This document shows, in pieces, positions 51,703 through 60,836 of a DNA stretch of 64,000 bases. The translations under genes and the position numbers were made by a program. The stretch is from positions 62,001 to 126,000 of the forward strand of contig NZ_BOMY01000030.1 of assembly GCF_016862435.1 (NCBI RefSeq). Reading direction: 5' to 3'. Source of the stretch: Paractinoplanes tereljensis (GTDB lineage: Bacteria > Actinomycetota > Actinomycetes > Mycobacteriales > Micromonosporaceae). The first letter of the stretch is position 1. Each line of letters starts with the position of its first letter. The notes under the pieces are model-generated. The model was not told the DNA's origin. It did not search any database and saw nothing but the letters and a program-made list of their open reading frames with translations.

Positions 51703-53235
51703 TTGCGTTCATTCTGTTCACCGGCGTGGAGCATCGCCCGTCAACTGTTCGTGTTACAAGTGCTGGTGGTCACCTGCCTGGTCGCGATCGGCACGACCGG
51801 TGCGGCGCTGCTCGCCCGCGACGACGCCACCCAGGCCGCCATCGACCAGGTGACAAGCATCGCCGAGGCGGTCGCCCATGCGCCGACCGTGATCGCCGCG
51901 GCGCAGACCCCGAAACCGTCGGCCGTGCTCCAGCCGTACGCCGAAAGCGTCCGCCTGGCCACCGACACCGACTTCATCGTGGTGATGGCCATCGACCGCA
52001 CCCGATGGACCCACCCCACCGTCAACCTGATCGGACAGCCCTTCATCGGCACGATCGCCGGCGCCCTGGCCGGTGGGCGCGTGGTGGAGACGCACGCCGG
52101 GTCGCTGGGCGAGTCGGTGCGGACGGTGGTCCCGGTTCTTTCTCCGGCCGGCGCGGTGCTCGCGCTGGTCTCGGTCGGCATCACCACCGACGCGATCAAC
52201 AGACGCCTGCTCGGCCGCGCTCCCGCCGTGCTGATCCCGACGGCGCTGGCGTTGCTGCTGGCGGCGGCGGGTTCGTGGTTCCTCAGCCGGCGGCTGCGCC
52301 GCCAGACCCACGGCCTCGGCCCGGCCGAAATGACCAGGATGTACGAGTACCACGACGCCGTCCTGCATTCGGTACGCGAGGGCCTGATCGTGGTGGACCG
52401 TGCCGGCCGGGTAACCCTGATCAACGACTCGGCCCGGGCACTGCTGGCCGGCTCGGTGGAGGACTTGCCGCCGGAGCTCGCCGACCTGATCGCCACCCGA
52501 GCCGAGGTGACCGACGAGCCGATCCTGGTCGGCGACCGCGTCCTGGTGGCCAACCAGCGCGTGATCCCGTCCCAGGGCCACCTGGTGATCACCTTGCGCG
52601 ACCACACCGAGCTACGCGCCCTGACCGGCGAACTCGACTCGGTCCGCGGCCTCACCGAGGCGCTGCGCGCCCAGGCCCACGAGTCCGCGAACCGCCTGCA
52701 CACCGTGCTCACCCTGGTCGAACTGGGCCGCAGCGACGAGGCGGTCCGCCTGGCCACCGCCGAGCTGGAGGTAGCTCAGCAACTCACCGACCAGGTGGTG
52801 GGCGCGGTGAGCGAGCCGGCCCTGGCCGCGTTGCTGCTGGGCAAGTCGGCCCAGGCCGCCGAACGCGGCGTCCAACTCGAGGTCGACGAGGCGTCGTTTC
52901 TGCGCGAATCGACGCTGGCCGGCCGCGACCTGCTCACCGTGGTCGGCAACCTGGTCGACAACGCGCTGGAGGCGGTGGCCGGCACCCCGCCACCCCGGAA
53001 GGTGAACGTGCTGGTCGTCTCGGAGGCCGGCGAGGTGCGGGTCCGGGTGAGCGACACCGGCCCGGGCATCCCCGACCCAGCCGCCGCCTTCCGGCGCGGA
53101 TGGACGACGAAGGAGGGCGGGAGAGGCGTCGGCTTGTCGCTGGTCCGGCAGGTGACCGAGAGGTACGGCGGTGCCTACGAAGTCCAGTCGTCGGCCGGCA
53201 GTGTGATCACCGTACGGCTACCGGTGACGTCATGA
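51703..53235 (+). CDS. CitA/DcuS-type sensor histidine kinase
   Basis: The 510-residue protein has TM1 at about residues 18-38, an extracytoplasmic sensor of the CitA/DcuS PAS-like fold (about 40-175), TM2 at about 178-200, a cytoplasmic PAS region (about 215-300), an H-box AHESANRLHTVLTLVEL, and the ATPase domain with VVGNLVDNALEAV, VSDTGPGI and GRGVGLSLVRQV. Such kinases sense C4-dicarboxylates or citrate, and its position next to dctA supports that. A TTG at 51703 is taken as the start, leaving only 39 bp to the dctA start. The stop overlaps the response-regulator ATG (ATGA). Confidence 0.9.
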   Translation: MRSFCSPAWSIARQLFVLQVLVVTCLVAIGTTGAALLARDDATQAAIDQVTSIAEAVAHAPTVIAAAQTPKPSAVLQPYAESVRLATDTDFIVVMAIDRTRWTHPTVNLIGQPFIGTIAGALAGGRVVETHAGSLGESVRTVVPVLSPAGAVLALVSVGITTDAINRRLLGRAPAVLIPTALALLLAAAGSWFLSRRLRRQTHGLGPAEMTRMYEYHDAVLHSVREGLIVVDRAGRVTLINDSARALLAGSVEDLPPELADLIATRAEVTDEPILVGDRVLVANQRVIPSQGHLVITLRDHTELRALTGELDSVRGLTEALRAQAHESANRLHTVLTLVELGRSDEAVRLATAELEVAQQLTDQVVGAVSEPALAALLLGKSAQAAERGVQLEVDEASFLRESTLAGRDLLTVVGNLVDNALEAVAGTPPPRKVNVLVVSEAGEVRVRVSDTGPGIPDPAAAFRRGWTTKEGGRGVGLSLVRQVTERYGGAYEVQSSAGSVITVRLPVTS

Positions 53236-53909
53236 TCCGGGTCCTGGTGGTCGAGGACGAGCCGCTGATCGCCGAGGCGCATGCGGCTTTCACGGCGCGC
53301 ATCGAGGGCTTCGAGGTCATGTCGGTGGCGCACACGGCCCAGCAGGCGATGGCCACGTTGCGCACGGTCCCGGTAGACCTGATCCTGCTCGACCTGAACC
53401 TGCCCGACATGAACGGGCTGGAGTTGGCCCGCGCCTTGCGATCGGCCGGCATCGGCACGGACGTCCTGGTGGTGACGTCGGCCCGCGATCTGGCCGCGGT
53501 GCGCTCGGCCGTCTCGCTGGGCGTGACCCACTACTTGCTGAAGCCGTTCACGTTCGCGACGTTCCGCGAGAAGCTGCTGGGCTACGCCCGCTACCGAAGC
53601 CAGCTGCTGGGCGCCGGCCAGGCCCCGGCCCAGCACGAGATCGACCGTGCTTTCGCCGCGCTACGCGGTTCCTCCCCGGATTCCCTGCCAAAGGGCCTGG
53701 ACCAGAAAACGCTGGACCTGGTCCTGGCCGTCCTGCGCACAGATCTCGGCCCAGCCGGCCTGTCAGCAGCCGAGGTAGGCGCCCGAATGGGCGCGTCTCG
53801 AGTGACGGCCCGCCGCTACTTGGAGCACTTGGCCGAGACGGGCCAGGTGGTCCGAAGCCCACGATATGGCGGCCCAGGCCGCCCCGAGGTGGAATACCGC
53901 CGGGTCTAG
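53232..53909 (+). CDS. CitB/DcuR-type response regulator
   Basis: The 225-residue regulator has a receiver domain with Asp in DLILLDLNLPDMNG, Thr in VVTSARD and Lys in HYLLKPFTF. A linker follows, and then a C-terminal helix-turn-helix (GLSAAEVGARMGASRVTARRYLEHLAETGQV) of the DcuR/CitB group. ATG overlaps the kinase stop, so the two are translationally coupled. It probably activates dctA, which is divergent. The stop overlaps the stop of the NLR-like gene by four bases on the other strand. Confidence 0.92.
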   Translation: MIRVLVVEDEPLIAEAHAAFTARIEGFEVMSVAHTAQQAMATLRTVPVDLILLDLNLPDMNGLELARALRSAGIGTDVLVVTSARDLAAVRSAVSLGVTHYLLKPFTFATFREKLLGYARYRSQLLGAGQAPAQHEIDRAFAALRGSSPDSLPKGLDQKTLDLVLAVLRTDLGPAGLSAAEVGARMGASRVTARRYLEHLAETGQVVRSPRYGGPGRPEVEYRRV

Positions 53910-56900
53910 ATCTCCAGCATGATGACCGACAAGCCGGCGACGGCAATGCGCGAACCAGCCCAAGTTACCGATTGAAGCGGCTGCCCGAGCGGCAGTCGGT
54001 TGACAACGGCCTCAAGGTCAATGTCCCACAGGACGACCGTGCCTTCCTCTCCGACGGTGGCAAGCAGCCGTCCGTCCGGGCTGAACGCCAAACCGTTCAG
54101 CGCGGCGCCGTGTCCGGGCAGCCGGGCGCGCCGCTTGCCAGTCGCTGAATCCCACAACAACGTCGCTCCGTCAAAGCCAGTGCTTGCCAGCAGTCGGCAG
54201 TCAGGGCTGAACGCCACCGCATTCACTGCACGGGTGTGTCCGTCCAACCGAGCCCGCCGTTCGCCGGTGGTGGGATCCCACAGCAACACCGTGACGTCGT
54301 TGCCTGCGGTAGCCAGGAGACGGCCGTCCGAGCTGAACGCCACCGCGTTCACCCAGGCGGTGTGTCCGGTCAGGCGGGCCGCCCGTTCGCCAGTGGTGGG
54401 ATCCCACAGCAACACCGCAGTGTCGGTTCTGCCCGCAGTGGCCAGCAGACGGCCATCCGGGCTGAACGCCACCGCATTCACCGCGCCGGTGTGTCGGGCC
54501 AGCCGAGCCTGCGGTTCGCCGGTGGTGGGATCCCACAAGAACACTGTCGCGTCGTTGCCGGCGGTGGCTAGCAGCCGCCCATCCGAATTGAACGCCGCCG
54601 CATTTACCCCGCTGAAGTGTCCGTTCAGAGTCGCCAGCTGCTCGCCCGTAGTTGGATCCCACAACGACACCCCCGTGCCTGTTCCGGCAGGGGCGCTGGC
54701 CAATAGTTGCCCGTCCGGGCTGAACGCCACGGCCCTGACCCGACCGGAGTGCCTGGCCGATCGGGCGTGTTCCTCGCGAGCGGTGGGATTCCACAACGAC
54801 ACCGTGTAGTCGTCGCTGGAGCCGGCCAACAAGCCGCCGTCCGGGCTGAACGCGACCGCGTTCACCGCACCTGTGTGTCCTCCCATCCGCGCCAGCTGCT
54901 CGCTGGTGTTGGGATTCCACAGCAAGACCGTCCCGTCGTGGCCGGCGCTGGCCAGCAGGCGGCCGTCCGGGCTGAAGGCCACCGCGTTCACCCAGGCGGT
55001 GTGTCCGGTCAGGCGGACCGGCCGTTCTCCGATGATGGGATTCCACAGCAAGACCGTCCCGTCGCTGCCGGCGCTGGCCACTAAGTGGCCGTCCGGGCTG
55101 AACGCCACTGCATTTACCCCACCGATGTGTTGGACCAGCCGAGTGTGCTGGTTGACGCTGGTGAGTTCCCACAGCAACACAATGCCGTCGTGGCCGGCGC
55201 TGGCCAGCAATCGGCCGTCCGGGCTGAACGCCACCCCGTTGACATGGCCGGCGTGCCCGCTCAGCCTGGCCTGCTGGTTGCCGGTTGCCAGGTCCCACAG
55301 CAACACCTCCGCGCCATCGCCAGCGGTTGCCAGCAGTTGGCCGTCCGGGCTGAACGCCACCCCCTTTACCCAGTGGGTGTGACCGGTCAGTCGAGCCCGC
55401 TGCTCGCCGGTCGTGGGGTCCCACAGCGACACTGTTGCGTCATTGCCGGCGATGGCCAGAAGCCGGCCGTCCGGACTGAACGCCACCCCAGCCGCCCCGT
55501 CCGGATGTCCGGTCAGCCGAGCCCGCCGCTCGCCGGTGGTGGGATCCCAGAGCAATACCGCCCCGTCATCGCCGGCGCTGGCCAGCAGTTGGCCGTCTGG
55601 GCTGAATGCCACCGCCCTCACCCAGCCACTATGCCCGGCGAGAGTCCGAAGCGACGCCTCCGGCAACGGCGATAGACCCCACCGAGCGTGTAGATGGTGC
55701 GGTGGCAGAAACAGACGCAAGCGACCTGTCGCCACGATGCTGTCAGCGTCATCAAGCCAGCAGAGCAATGTGGTGGCGACGTCGTCGATAGCCAGGTCCG
55801 TGAACAAATGTGCGTGTCGGCCCAGCCACCGCCGCAACGAAGCGACGGATGACGCGTCGGGTATGGCTTCGGTCGCAATGTTGAGATCGGCCTCCACGGC
55901 ATGGGTTCCGTGATAGGCGATTCGGCAGGCAAGAAACGCAGCGTCGGTAACCGTCGCCTGCATATCGGCCCGACTGCCGGCCATGCGTAGATGGCGGATC
56001 AGGTGATTCCAGATGTACGGCTCGTCGGGTGGTAGCTGCCACCATCCGTCCCGGCCGCCGTCCGGCAACAGCCGACGATAGCCGGCCAACAGGTCGCCAT
56101 GAAGGACCGCCAGGTCCTCGGCCTGCAGGACCAGGTAGTCGTGCTGCAGATCGTGGAAGGTGACCTGGTCGTCGACCAGTCGAAGAAGTTCGGCCTGCGC
56201 CAGGGCGTTCAGGTCGGCCCGCACCGCGTCCGGTGTCCCGCCCCAAAAGCTGGTGATCGCCTGGATGGGGATCGCGGTGTCAGGCGGATAGACGGCCAGG
56301 TTGATGTAGGCGTCTCGGAGCGGAGCCGACAGGGCTGCCGTGGCGACCTGCATCGCCTTGAAGGTGTTCGCGTAAGGATGGTCGAGGAAGGTTTCCTTGC
56401 CGCGCTGCAGTTCGGCGGCCAGCCTCGGCCAGCTCATCCCGCCTCGAATCGCGGCGCCCACCAACGCCAGCGCCAACGGCACCCGCCCAGTCGCCGTCAT
56501 CACCGGCCCGGCCTCCAGCGGCAGGGCATCGACCGTCGTGCCACTGATCCGGGCCAGCAACTGCCGAGCCGCCGCCTCCGGCAGCACCTCCACCTGCTGC
56601 ACCCGGGCACCCACGCCACCGAGCACCCGCTCATCCCGGCTGGTGTAAAGCACCCGCCCCTGCGGACCGGTCGCCCGGAACGCCGCCGCGTCCGCCTCGC
56701 TCCAGACGTCGTCGACGACCAGCAGCACGCGCCGCTGCGCGAGGATCTCCCGCAGTAGGCGCAGCCCTTCGCCGGCTGAACGCACCTCCACCCCGGACCG
56801 GCCCAGCCGGACCAGGAGATCCACCTGCACGGCGACCACATCGGCCCGCTCGCCGACGGTCACCCAGAACACGCCGTCCGGGAAATAGGCCCGCACCCGC

Positions 56901-57625
56901 TCGTCCCACGCCACCGCCGAGGCCAGCACCGATTTCCCGATCCCGCCCTGGCCGTGCAGCCCCAGCGCGGCCGCGTTCCCGGTCACCCCGACCGCGCCCG
57001 TCTCGGTCTTCACCACCGCCGCGAGCAGCGGGTTCAGGTCCTCCCGCACCACGTAGCCCGGCGGCAGCGGCGGCGCGCCGTCCACCGCCCCGGGCCGAAC
57101 CGAGCTGACCAGCGTCTCGGCCACCGAGGCACCCGTCCTGGGTGGCGTCGACTCCATCTCCGGAGGCGCGGAGGCCTCGACCATCCCGATCAGGCTGCGG
57201 CAGACGCGCACCAATCGCCCGTCGCGCTCCGAAGGCGAGTCCCCGCCGCGGTCGAGCGGGCCATCCCGCCCCGGATCATGCGCCCACTGCACCCGCTGCA
57301 GCACCGGCTCGTAGTCCCACAGGCACTCCCGGACCAGCACGGGCGCCAACGGCACCCCGCGCGCGACCAGGGCCGGCAGTTCCTCCTCCATGATGAACCG
57401 AGAGGCCAGGAAATCGGCGCTGACCAGCAGCACCGCCGACCCGGCCCGGTCGATCGCGCGACTCAGCCCGCGGTGCCAGTCCTCGCCGACCTGCAGAAAA
57501 GGATCGGCCCACAGCACCAGCCGCTTGTTGCGCACCAGTGGCGCCAGCAACACCTGCAGCCGATCCAGCCAGGGCCGGTCGGCGTGGCTGTAGCTGACGA
57601 ACACCACGTCCCGTCCCTCGTCCAC
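53906..57625 (-). CDS. TIR-NB-ARC-WD40 protein (NLR-like STAND NTPase)
   Basis: The 1239-residue protein has a TIR domain (residues about 5-140, DVVFVSYSHADRPW, LLVSADFLAS), an NB-ARC NTPase (about 190-500: P-loop GQGGIGKS 225-232, Walker B LLVVDDVW 301-308, sensor-like RVLYTSR, GLPL-equivalent VPLAL), and a winged-helix-like region with HDLQHDY. A helical spacer and 13 clear WD40 repeats plus one degenerate one (about 659-1239) follow, enough for two seven-blade propellers. Plant and animal NLR proteins share this plan. The GTG at 57625 is chosen because GGAGGA is 7 bases upstream. Divergent from the GAP-family gene. Confidence 0.9.
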   Translation of the reverse strand: MDEGRDVVFVSYSHADRPWLDRLQVLLAPLVRNKRLVLWADPFLQVGEDWHRGLSRAIDRAGSAVLLVSADFLASRFIMEEELPALVARGVPLAPVLVRECLWDYEPVLQRVQWAHDPGRDGPLDRGGDSPSERDGRLVRVCRSLIGMVEASAPPEMESTPPRTGASVAETLVSSVRPGAVDGAPPLPPGYVVREDLNPLLAAVVKTETGAVGVTGNAAALGLHGQGGIGKSVLASAVAWDERVRAYFPDGVFWVTVGERADVVAVQVDLLVRLGRSGVEVRSAGEGLRLLREILAQRRVLLVVDDVWSEADAAAFRATGPQGRVLYTSRDERVLGGVGARVQQVEVLPEAAARQLLARISGTTVDALPLEAGPVMTATGRVPLALALVGAAIRGGMSWPRLAAELQRGKETFLDHPYANTFKAMQVATAALSAPLRDAYINLAVYPPDTAIPIQAITSFWGGTPDAVRADLNALAQAELLRLVDDQVTFHDLQHDYLVLQAEDLAVLHGDLLAGYRRLLPDGGRDGWWQLPPDEPYIWNHLIRHLRMAGSRADMQATVTDAAFLACRIAYHGTHAVEADLNIATEAIPDASSVASLRRWLGRHAHLFTDLAIDDVATTLLCWLDDADSIVATGRLRLFLPPHHLHARWGLSPLPEASLRTLAGHSGWVRAVAFSPDGQLLASAGDDGAVLLWDPTTGERRARLTGHPDGAAGVAFSPDGRLLAIAGNDATVSLWDPTTGEQRARLTGHTHWVKGVAFSPDGQLLATAGDGAEVLLWDLATGNQQARLSGHAGHVNGVAFSPDGRLLASAGHDGIVLLWELTSVNQHTRLVQHIGGVNAVAFSPDGHLVASAGSDGTVLLWNPIIGERPVRLTGHTAWVNAVAFSPDGRLLASAGHDGTVLLWNPNTSEQLARMGGHTGAVNAVAFSPDGGLLAGSSDDYTVSLWNPTAREEHARSARHSGRVRAVAFSPDGQLLASAPAGTGTGVSLWDPTTGEQLATLNGHFSGVNAAAFNSDGRLLATAGNDATVFLWDPTTGEPQARLARHTGAVNAVAFSPDGRLLATAGRTDTAVLLWDPTTGERAARLTGHTAWVNAVAFSSDGRLLATAGNDVTVLLWDPTTGERRARLDGHTRAVNAVAFSPDCRLLASTGFDGATLLWDSATGKRRARLPGHGAALNGLAFSPDGRLLATVGEEGTVVLWDIDLEAVVNRLPLGQPLQSVTWAGSRIAVAGLSVIMLEI
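53950..55650 (-). repeat. tandem WD40-coding repeats of about 126 bp
   Basis: Fourteen units, 13 well conserved, encode a propeller-forming array at the C-terminus of the NLR-like protein. Units differ more than in the WD40 gene at 31560-33392, so this array looks older. Blade motif H...V.AVAFSPDGRLLA.AG.D..V.LWDPTTGE. Confidence 0.8.
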
Positions 57626-57675
57626 GCCCGGATCCTCCCAGCACCGGCGCCCCACAGCCACCCGCCGAACCGGGC

Positions 57676-58395
57676 ATGATGGGCGCCGTGGACGCCGTAC
57701 TGCTGCTGTCTCTTGCTGGTTTGGCCCTTGTCGACAGCACCAGCATCGGCACCCTGTTCATTCCGATCTGGCTGTTGCTGGCGCCGGGCGGCATCCGGGC
57801 CGGCCGGCTGCTCACCTATCTGGGCACGATCGCCGCGTTCTACTTCGTCGTGGGCGTCGGGCTGGTGGTGGGCGGCACCCGGATCGCGTCCGCGTTCGGT
57901 GCGGTCTCCGCCAGCCGGCCACTGCTGATCGTTCAGCTCTCGGTCGGCGTGGTGCTGTTCGTGCTGAGTTTCTGGGTGGAGCGGCGCAAATCGGCCGCGG
58001 CCGCCGCGGTCCTGGCCTGGCGCGACCGGGCCGTGACCGGCGCGTCCGGCTCGGGTTCGCTGACCGGGCTGGCCGTGCTGGCGGCGCTGGCCGAGGTGGC
58101 CACCATGCTTCCGTACCTGGGTGCGATCGGCATGATGGCCACCGCCGACCTGTCGCCGTGGCAGGTGCCGCCGCTGCTGGCCGCCTACTGCGTGGTGATG
58201 ATCCTGCCCGCGCTGGCCTTGTTCCTGCTGCGCCGGTTCGGCCCCGCGTGGGTCGAGCGTGTCTTGGCCCGCTTGAACGCCTGGATCCTCACCAAGGGCA
58301 ACACCATGCTGAGCTGGCTGCTCGGCATAGCCGGCTTCCTGGTGGCCCGAGACGCCGCCGCCCGTCTATGGTTCCCCGAGCTCATGGGCGGCTGA
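57676..58395 (+). CDS. GAP-family (LysE-like) membrane transporter
   Basis: The 239-residue protein has six membrane helices. The arrangement LLLSLAGLALVDSTSIGTLFIPIWLLLAPG, then LLTYLGTIAAFYFVVGVGL, and the later TLFLLRR-type helix match the GAP/Sap family of actinobacteria, related to LysE exporters and to mycobacterial proteins that move glycolipids. The cargo here is unknown. Start ATG is 50 bp from the NLR-like start on the other strand, so they share a divergent promoter region. Convergent with the next membrane gene, 7 bp apart. Confidence 0.8.
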   Translation: MMGAVDAVLLLSLAGLALVDSTSIGTLFIPIWLLLAPGGIRAGRLLTYLGTIAAFYFVVGVGLVVGGTRIASAFGAVSASRPLLIVQLSVGVVLFVLSFWVERRKSAAAAAVLAWRDRAVTGASGSGSLTGLAVLAALAEVATMLPYLGAIGMMATADLSPWQVPPLLAAYCVVMILPALALFLLRRFGPAWVERVLARLNAWILTKGNTMLSWLLGIAGFLVARDAAARLWFPELMGG

Positions 58396-58402
58396 GCGCG
58401 GA

Positions 58403-58819
58403 TCAGCCGGCCAGGCCGATGTCCTTCCTGATGGTGCGCAGTGACTGCATGCGCAGCAGGGCGGGGGTGATCGGGATCAGGGCGACCGCCACGAAGGACG
58501 CGATCATCGCGAACTCGATATCGCCGCCGTAGCCGCCGAGGCCGGATTCGCCGCCCAATACCCGGAGGCACAGCCACTCGGCGCGGATCGCGCACACGAT
58601 CAGGGCGAGGTAGATGACGACGAGAACCCAGCGGGCCGCCGCCAGGGCGACCGCCAGCCGGGCCGCCCACCGGGTCGGGCGTTCGCGCACCAGGGCTCGC
58701 AGGAACCGCAACTCGGAGTCGTAGGAGCGGTGGATGGTGAGTATCTCCAGGGTGGCGGCGAACGCCAGGACCGGCAGCGTCTGCGCGGTGACCGACGCGA
58801 GACTTTCGGTGAGCGTCAT
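58403..58819 (-). CDS. small membrane protein, unknown function
   Basis: The 138-residue protein has three hydrophobic segments (about 10-30, 60-83, 100-120) separated by an Arg-rich cytoplasmic loop (LRFLRALVRERPTRWAARL). No family recognised. It starts 11 bp downstream of the PhzF gene stop and ends 7 bp from the GAP-family stop. It probably belongs to the leftward unit with phzF. Confidence 0.65.
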   Translation of the reverse strand: MTLTESLASVTAQTLPVLAFAATLEILTIHRSYDSELRFLRALVRERPTRWAARLAVALAAARWVLVVIYLALIVCAIRAEWLCLRVLGGESGLGGYGGDIEFAMIASFVAVALIPITPALLRMQSLRTIRKDIGLAG

Positions 58820-58830
58820 GCCGCCATGGT

Positions 58831-59625
58831 TCAGGCCGCGGTCAAGGTTCCGTCCAGGACGGTGACTGCTCGGCCGGTCAGGTTGACTCGGTTGCCGCGC
58901 AGGGCGGTTTGCACGACACCGGTTCGCGCCGACACCTGCAAGCCGACCAGGTCGGTGCGGCCCAGCCGGTTCGACCAGTAGGGCGCCAGCACGGTGTGGG
59001 CGCTGCCGGTTACCGGGTCCTCCGGAATGCCGGAGGCCGGTGCGAAGAAACGCGACACGAAGTCATGGGTGGTCCCGGGGGCGGTGGCGATGAAGCCGCG
59101 CAGGCCGGTGGCGGGGCGCAGGGCGGCCAGGGCGCGCATGTCGGGGCGCAGGGCGCGTAGCGCGGCCTCGTCCGGCAGGACGGCCAGCAGATCGCCCAGC
59201 TGGTCGGCGCGGTGGATCTCCTGCGGTGTCACGCCGAACGCCTCGACGAAGCCGGCCGGTGCGGTCGCCGCGACCGGCGGCGCCGCCGGGAAGTCCAGGG
59301 TGATCAGGCCGTCGTCGGCGACCCGGGCGGTGAGGATGCCGCTGCGGGTGTCGAAGCGGTGGGTGCCGGCGCCCAGTGCGTGCGCGGTGGCCAGCGTCGC
59401 GTGGCCGCACAGGTTGACCTCGGTGGTGGGGGTGAACCAGCGCAACGCCCAGTCCGGGCCGCCGGCGAGCGGATGCGCGAACGCCGTCTCGGACAGGTTC
59501 AGCTCGGCCGCGACCTGCCGCATCCACGTCTCGTCGGGCCAGGCATCCGCGTCCAGCAGGCAGACGCCCGCCGGGTTTCCGGCGAAGGGCCGGTCGGTGA
59601 AGGCGTCGATGATTCGAATCCGCAT
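58831..59625 (-). CDS. PhzF-family isomerase-like protein
   Basis: The 264-residue protein belongs to the PhzF/YddE family (diaminopimelate-epimerase fold). The N-terminal AFTDRPFAGNPAGV, the catalytic-Glu strand LNLSETAFAHP, the CGHATLATAHAL motif and the C-terminal DPVTGSAHTVLAPYW are all present. It is likely an isomerase, but no phenazine genes are nearby, so it is not evidence for phenazine synthesis. The gene starts 61 bp downstream of the unit formed by the sigma factor and its partner. Confidence 0.92.
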   Translation of the reverse strand: MRIRIIDAFTDRPFAGNPAGVCLLDADAWPDETWMRQVAAELNLSETAFAHPLAGGPDWALRWFTPTTEVNLCGHATLATAHALGAGTHRFDTRSGILTARVADDGLITLDFPAAPPVAATAPAGFVEAFGVTPQEIHRADQLGDLLAVLPDEAALRALRPDMRALAALRPATGLRGFIATAPGTTHDFVSRFFAPASGIPEDPVTGSAHTVLAPYWSNRLGRTDLVGLQVSARTGVVQTALRGNRVNLTGRAVTVLDGTLTAA

Positions 59626-59686
59626 GCCGAGGACGCTACGGAGAGCGTCCCCGGCCCGTCGACGGCCAATCCCGAGGTGCTGGCTG

Positions 59687-60271
59687 TCAGAACGCCTGCT
59701 CGTACAGCGCCAGCAGGCCCGGAGCGTCGGCCTCGCCGCTGTAACCGCAGATCAGCACCGTGCCCGCGCTGGCCGCGACCAGGTAGCTCTTGCCGGTCTC
59801 GAACTTGCCGCTGCCCATCAGCGTCTCCGAGCTGTCGCCCTGCTGCTCCACCTGCACCGTGCTGGCGGCCGCGCCCTTGTAGACCTTGCTGACCTGCAGG
59901 GTGACCAGGTCGCCGATGCCGGTCACGGTGCCGGCGAAGGCGAAGTCGGCGTTCTCGGCCAGCGTTGCCGCCTGCGGCTCGCGGCACTTTGCCTGGCCAC
60001 CGGCGGGGGCGGCCAGGTGCACCGGCGCGGCGGTGGGGAGGGTCGGCGTCGGCGATGAGGACGGGCGGAAGACCAGCCAGCCGGCGCCGGCCAGCAGCAG
60101 GACGGCCGCGGCGGCCAGGACGGGCAGCAGCCGGCGCCGGGCCGGAAGAGCAACAACATCAGCGGACATGGATTCCTCCAGAAGTCGGGAAACTCGGTCG
60201 GGAGGCAGCGGCGCCAGCGATGCCGCCGGGTCCGTGCGACGCAGGCGGTTGCGCAGGTCGTCGTCGGTCAT
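59687..60271 (-). CDS. membrane-anchored protein paired with ECF sigma factor
   Basis: The 194-residue protein has a short N-terminal cytoplasmic part (about 45 residues, LRNRLRRTDPAASLAPL), one membrane helix (about 47-67) and an external domain of about 115 residues with two Cys (AKCREPQA and ILICGYSG). Position and topology suggest an anti-sigma factor, but no His-x3-Cys-x2-Cys zinc motif is present. ATG overlaps the sigma-factor stop (ATGA). The external domain may sense a signal and free the sigma factor (inference). Confidence 0.75.
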   Translation of the reverse strand: MTDDDLRNRLRRTDPAASLAPLPPDRVSRLLEESMSADVVALPARRRLLPVLAAAAVLLLAGAGWLVFRPSSSPTPTLPTAAPVHLAAPAGGQAKCREPQAATLAENADFAFAGTVTGIGDLVTLQVSKVYKGAAASTVQVEQQGDSSETLMGSGKFETGKSYLVAASAGTVLICGYSGEADAPGLLALYEQAF

Positions 60272-60804
60272 GGCCTTCTCCCTTCGGTCGACTCCTCATG
60301 TCCGGCGCCCGCGCCGGTCTTTCGCAACTCGTCGCGCAATCTCTGTTTGGCCCGGTGCAGGCGGATGCTGGCGGCGTTCGCGGTGATGCCGAGAACGGCC
60401 GCGATCTGCGCGGGAGCCAGGTCCTCCCACGCCCACAGGCGCAGAATTTCGGCGTCCTCGCCGCGCAGGCCGGCCATCGCGGTGGCTAACTCATCGTCGG
60501 CCGCTTCCGGCGGCCGGACCACAAAATCATCAACGGCCGCGATGCGTACGGCGAGCCGCATCTGCCGGCGCTGTGCCCGCTCGGCGTTGGCAAGACAACG
60601 GCGGGCCACACCGTACGCCCATGGCAGGTACTCGCCCGGCATCTCATCGAGCCGCCGCCAGCAGATCAGCAGCGTCTCGGAGAGCACGTCGTCGGCCGTC
60701 GCCGGATCGGTGCGCCGAGCCAGATAGCGCCGCACCGCATCGATAACGGCCGGCGCCAGCGCCTCGAACCGTTCCCGGCGATCCTCGGAAGTCACAGATT
60801 CCAC
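60268..60804 (-). CDS. ECF-type RNA polymerase sigma factor
   Basis: The 178-residue sigma-70-family protein has region 2 (DDVLSETLLICWRRLDEMPGEYLPWAYGVARRCLAN) and region 4 (DAEILRLWAWEDLAPAQIAAVLGITANAASIRLHRAKQRL) in normal order, with no region 1 or 3, so it is of the extracytoplasmic-function class. It sits in an overlapping pair with a membrane-anchored protein. A GTG four codons after the chosen ATG (VTSEDRRER) is an alternative start. Target promoters are unknown. Confidence 0.93.
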   Translation of the reverse strand: MESVTSEDRRERFEALAPAVIDAVRRYLARRTDPATADDVLSETLLICWRRLDEMPGEYLPWAYGVARRCLANAERAQRRQMRLAVRIAAVDDFVVRPPEAADDELATAMAGLRGEDAEILRLWAWEDLAPAQIAAVLGITANAASIRLHRAKQRLRDELRKTGAGAGHEESTEGRRP

Positions 60805-60836
60805 CCTCGCCTATGTCCGGCACCGCCCCGGTTCTT

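Noticed and set aside
53906..57625. Calling the NLR-like protein a proven NADase defence gene
   Set aside because: The TIR fold is clear, but the catalytic Glu could not be placed and no phage-linked neighbours are present.
58831..59625. Phenazine biosynthesis
   Set aside because: The PhzF-like protein is one member of a broad isomerase family, and no phzA-E genes are nearby.
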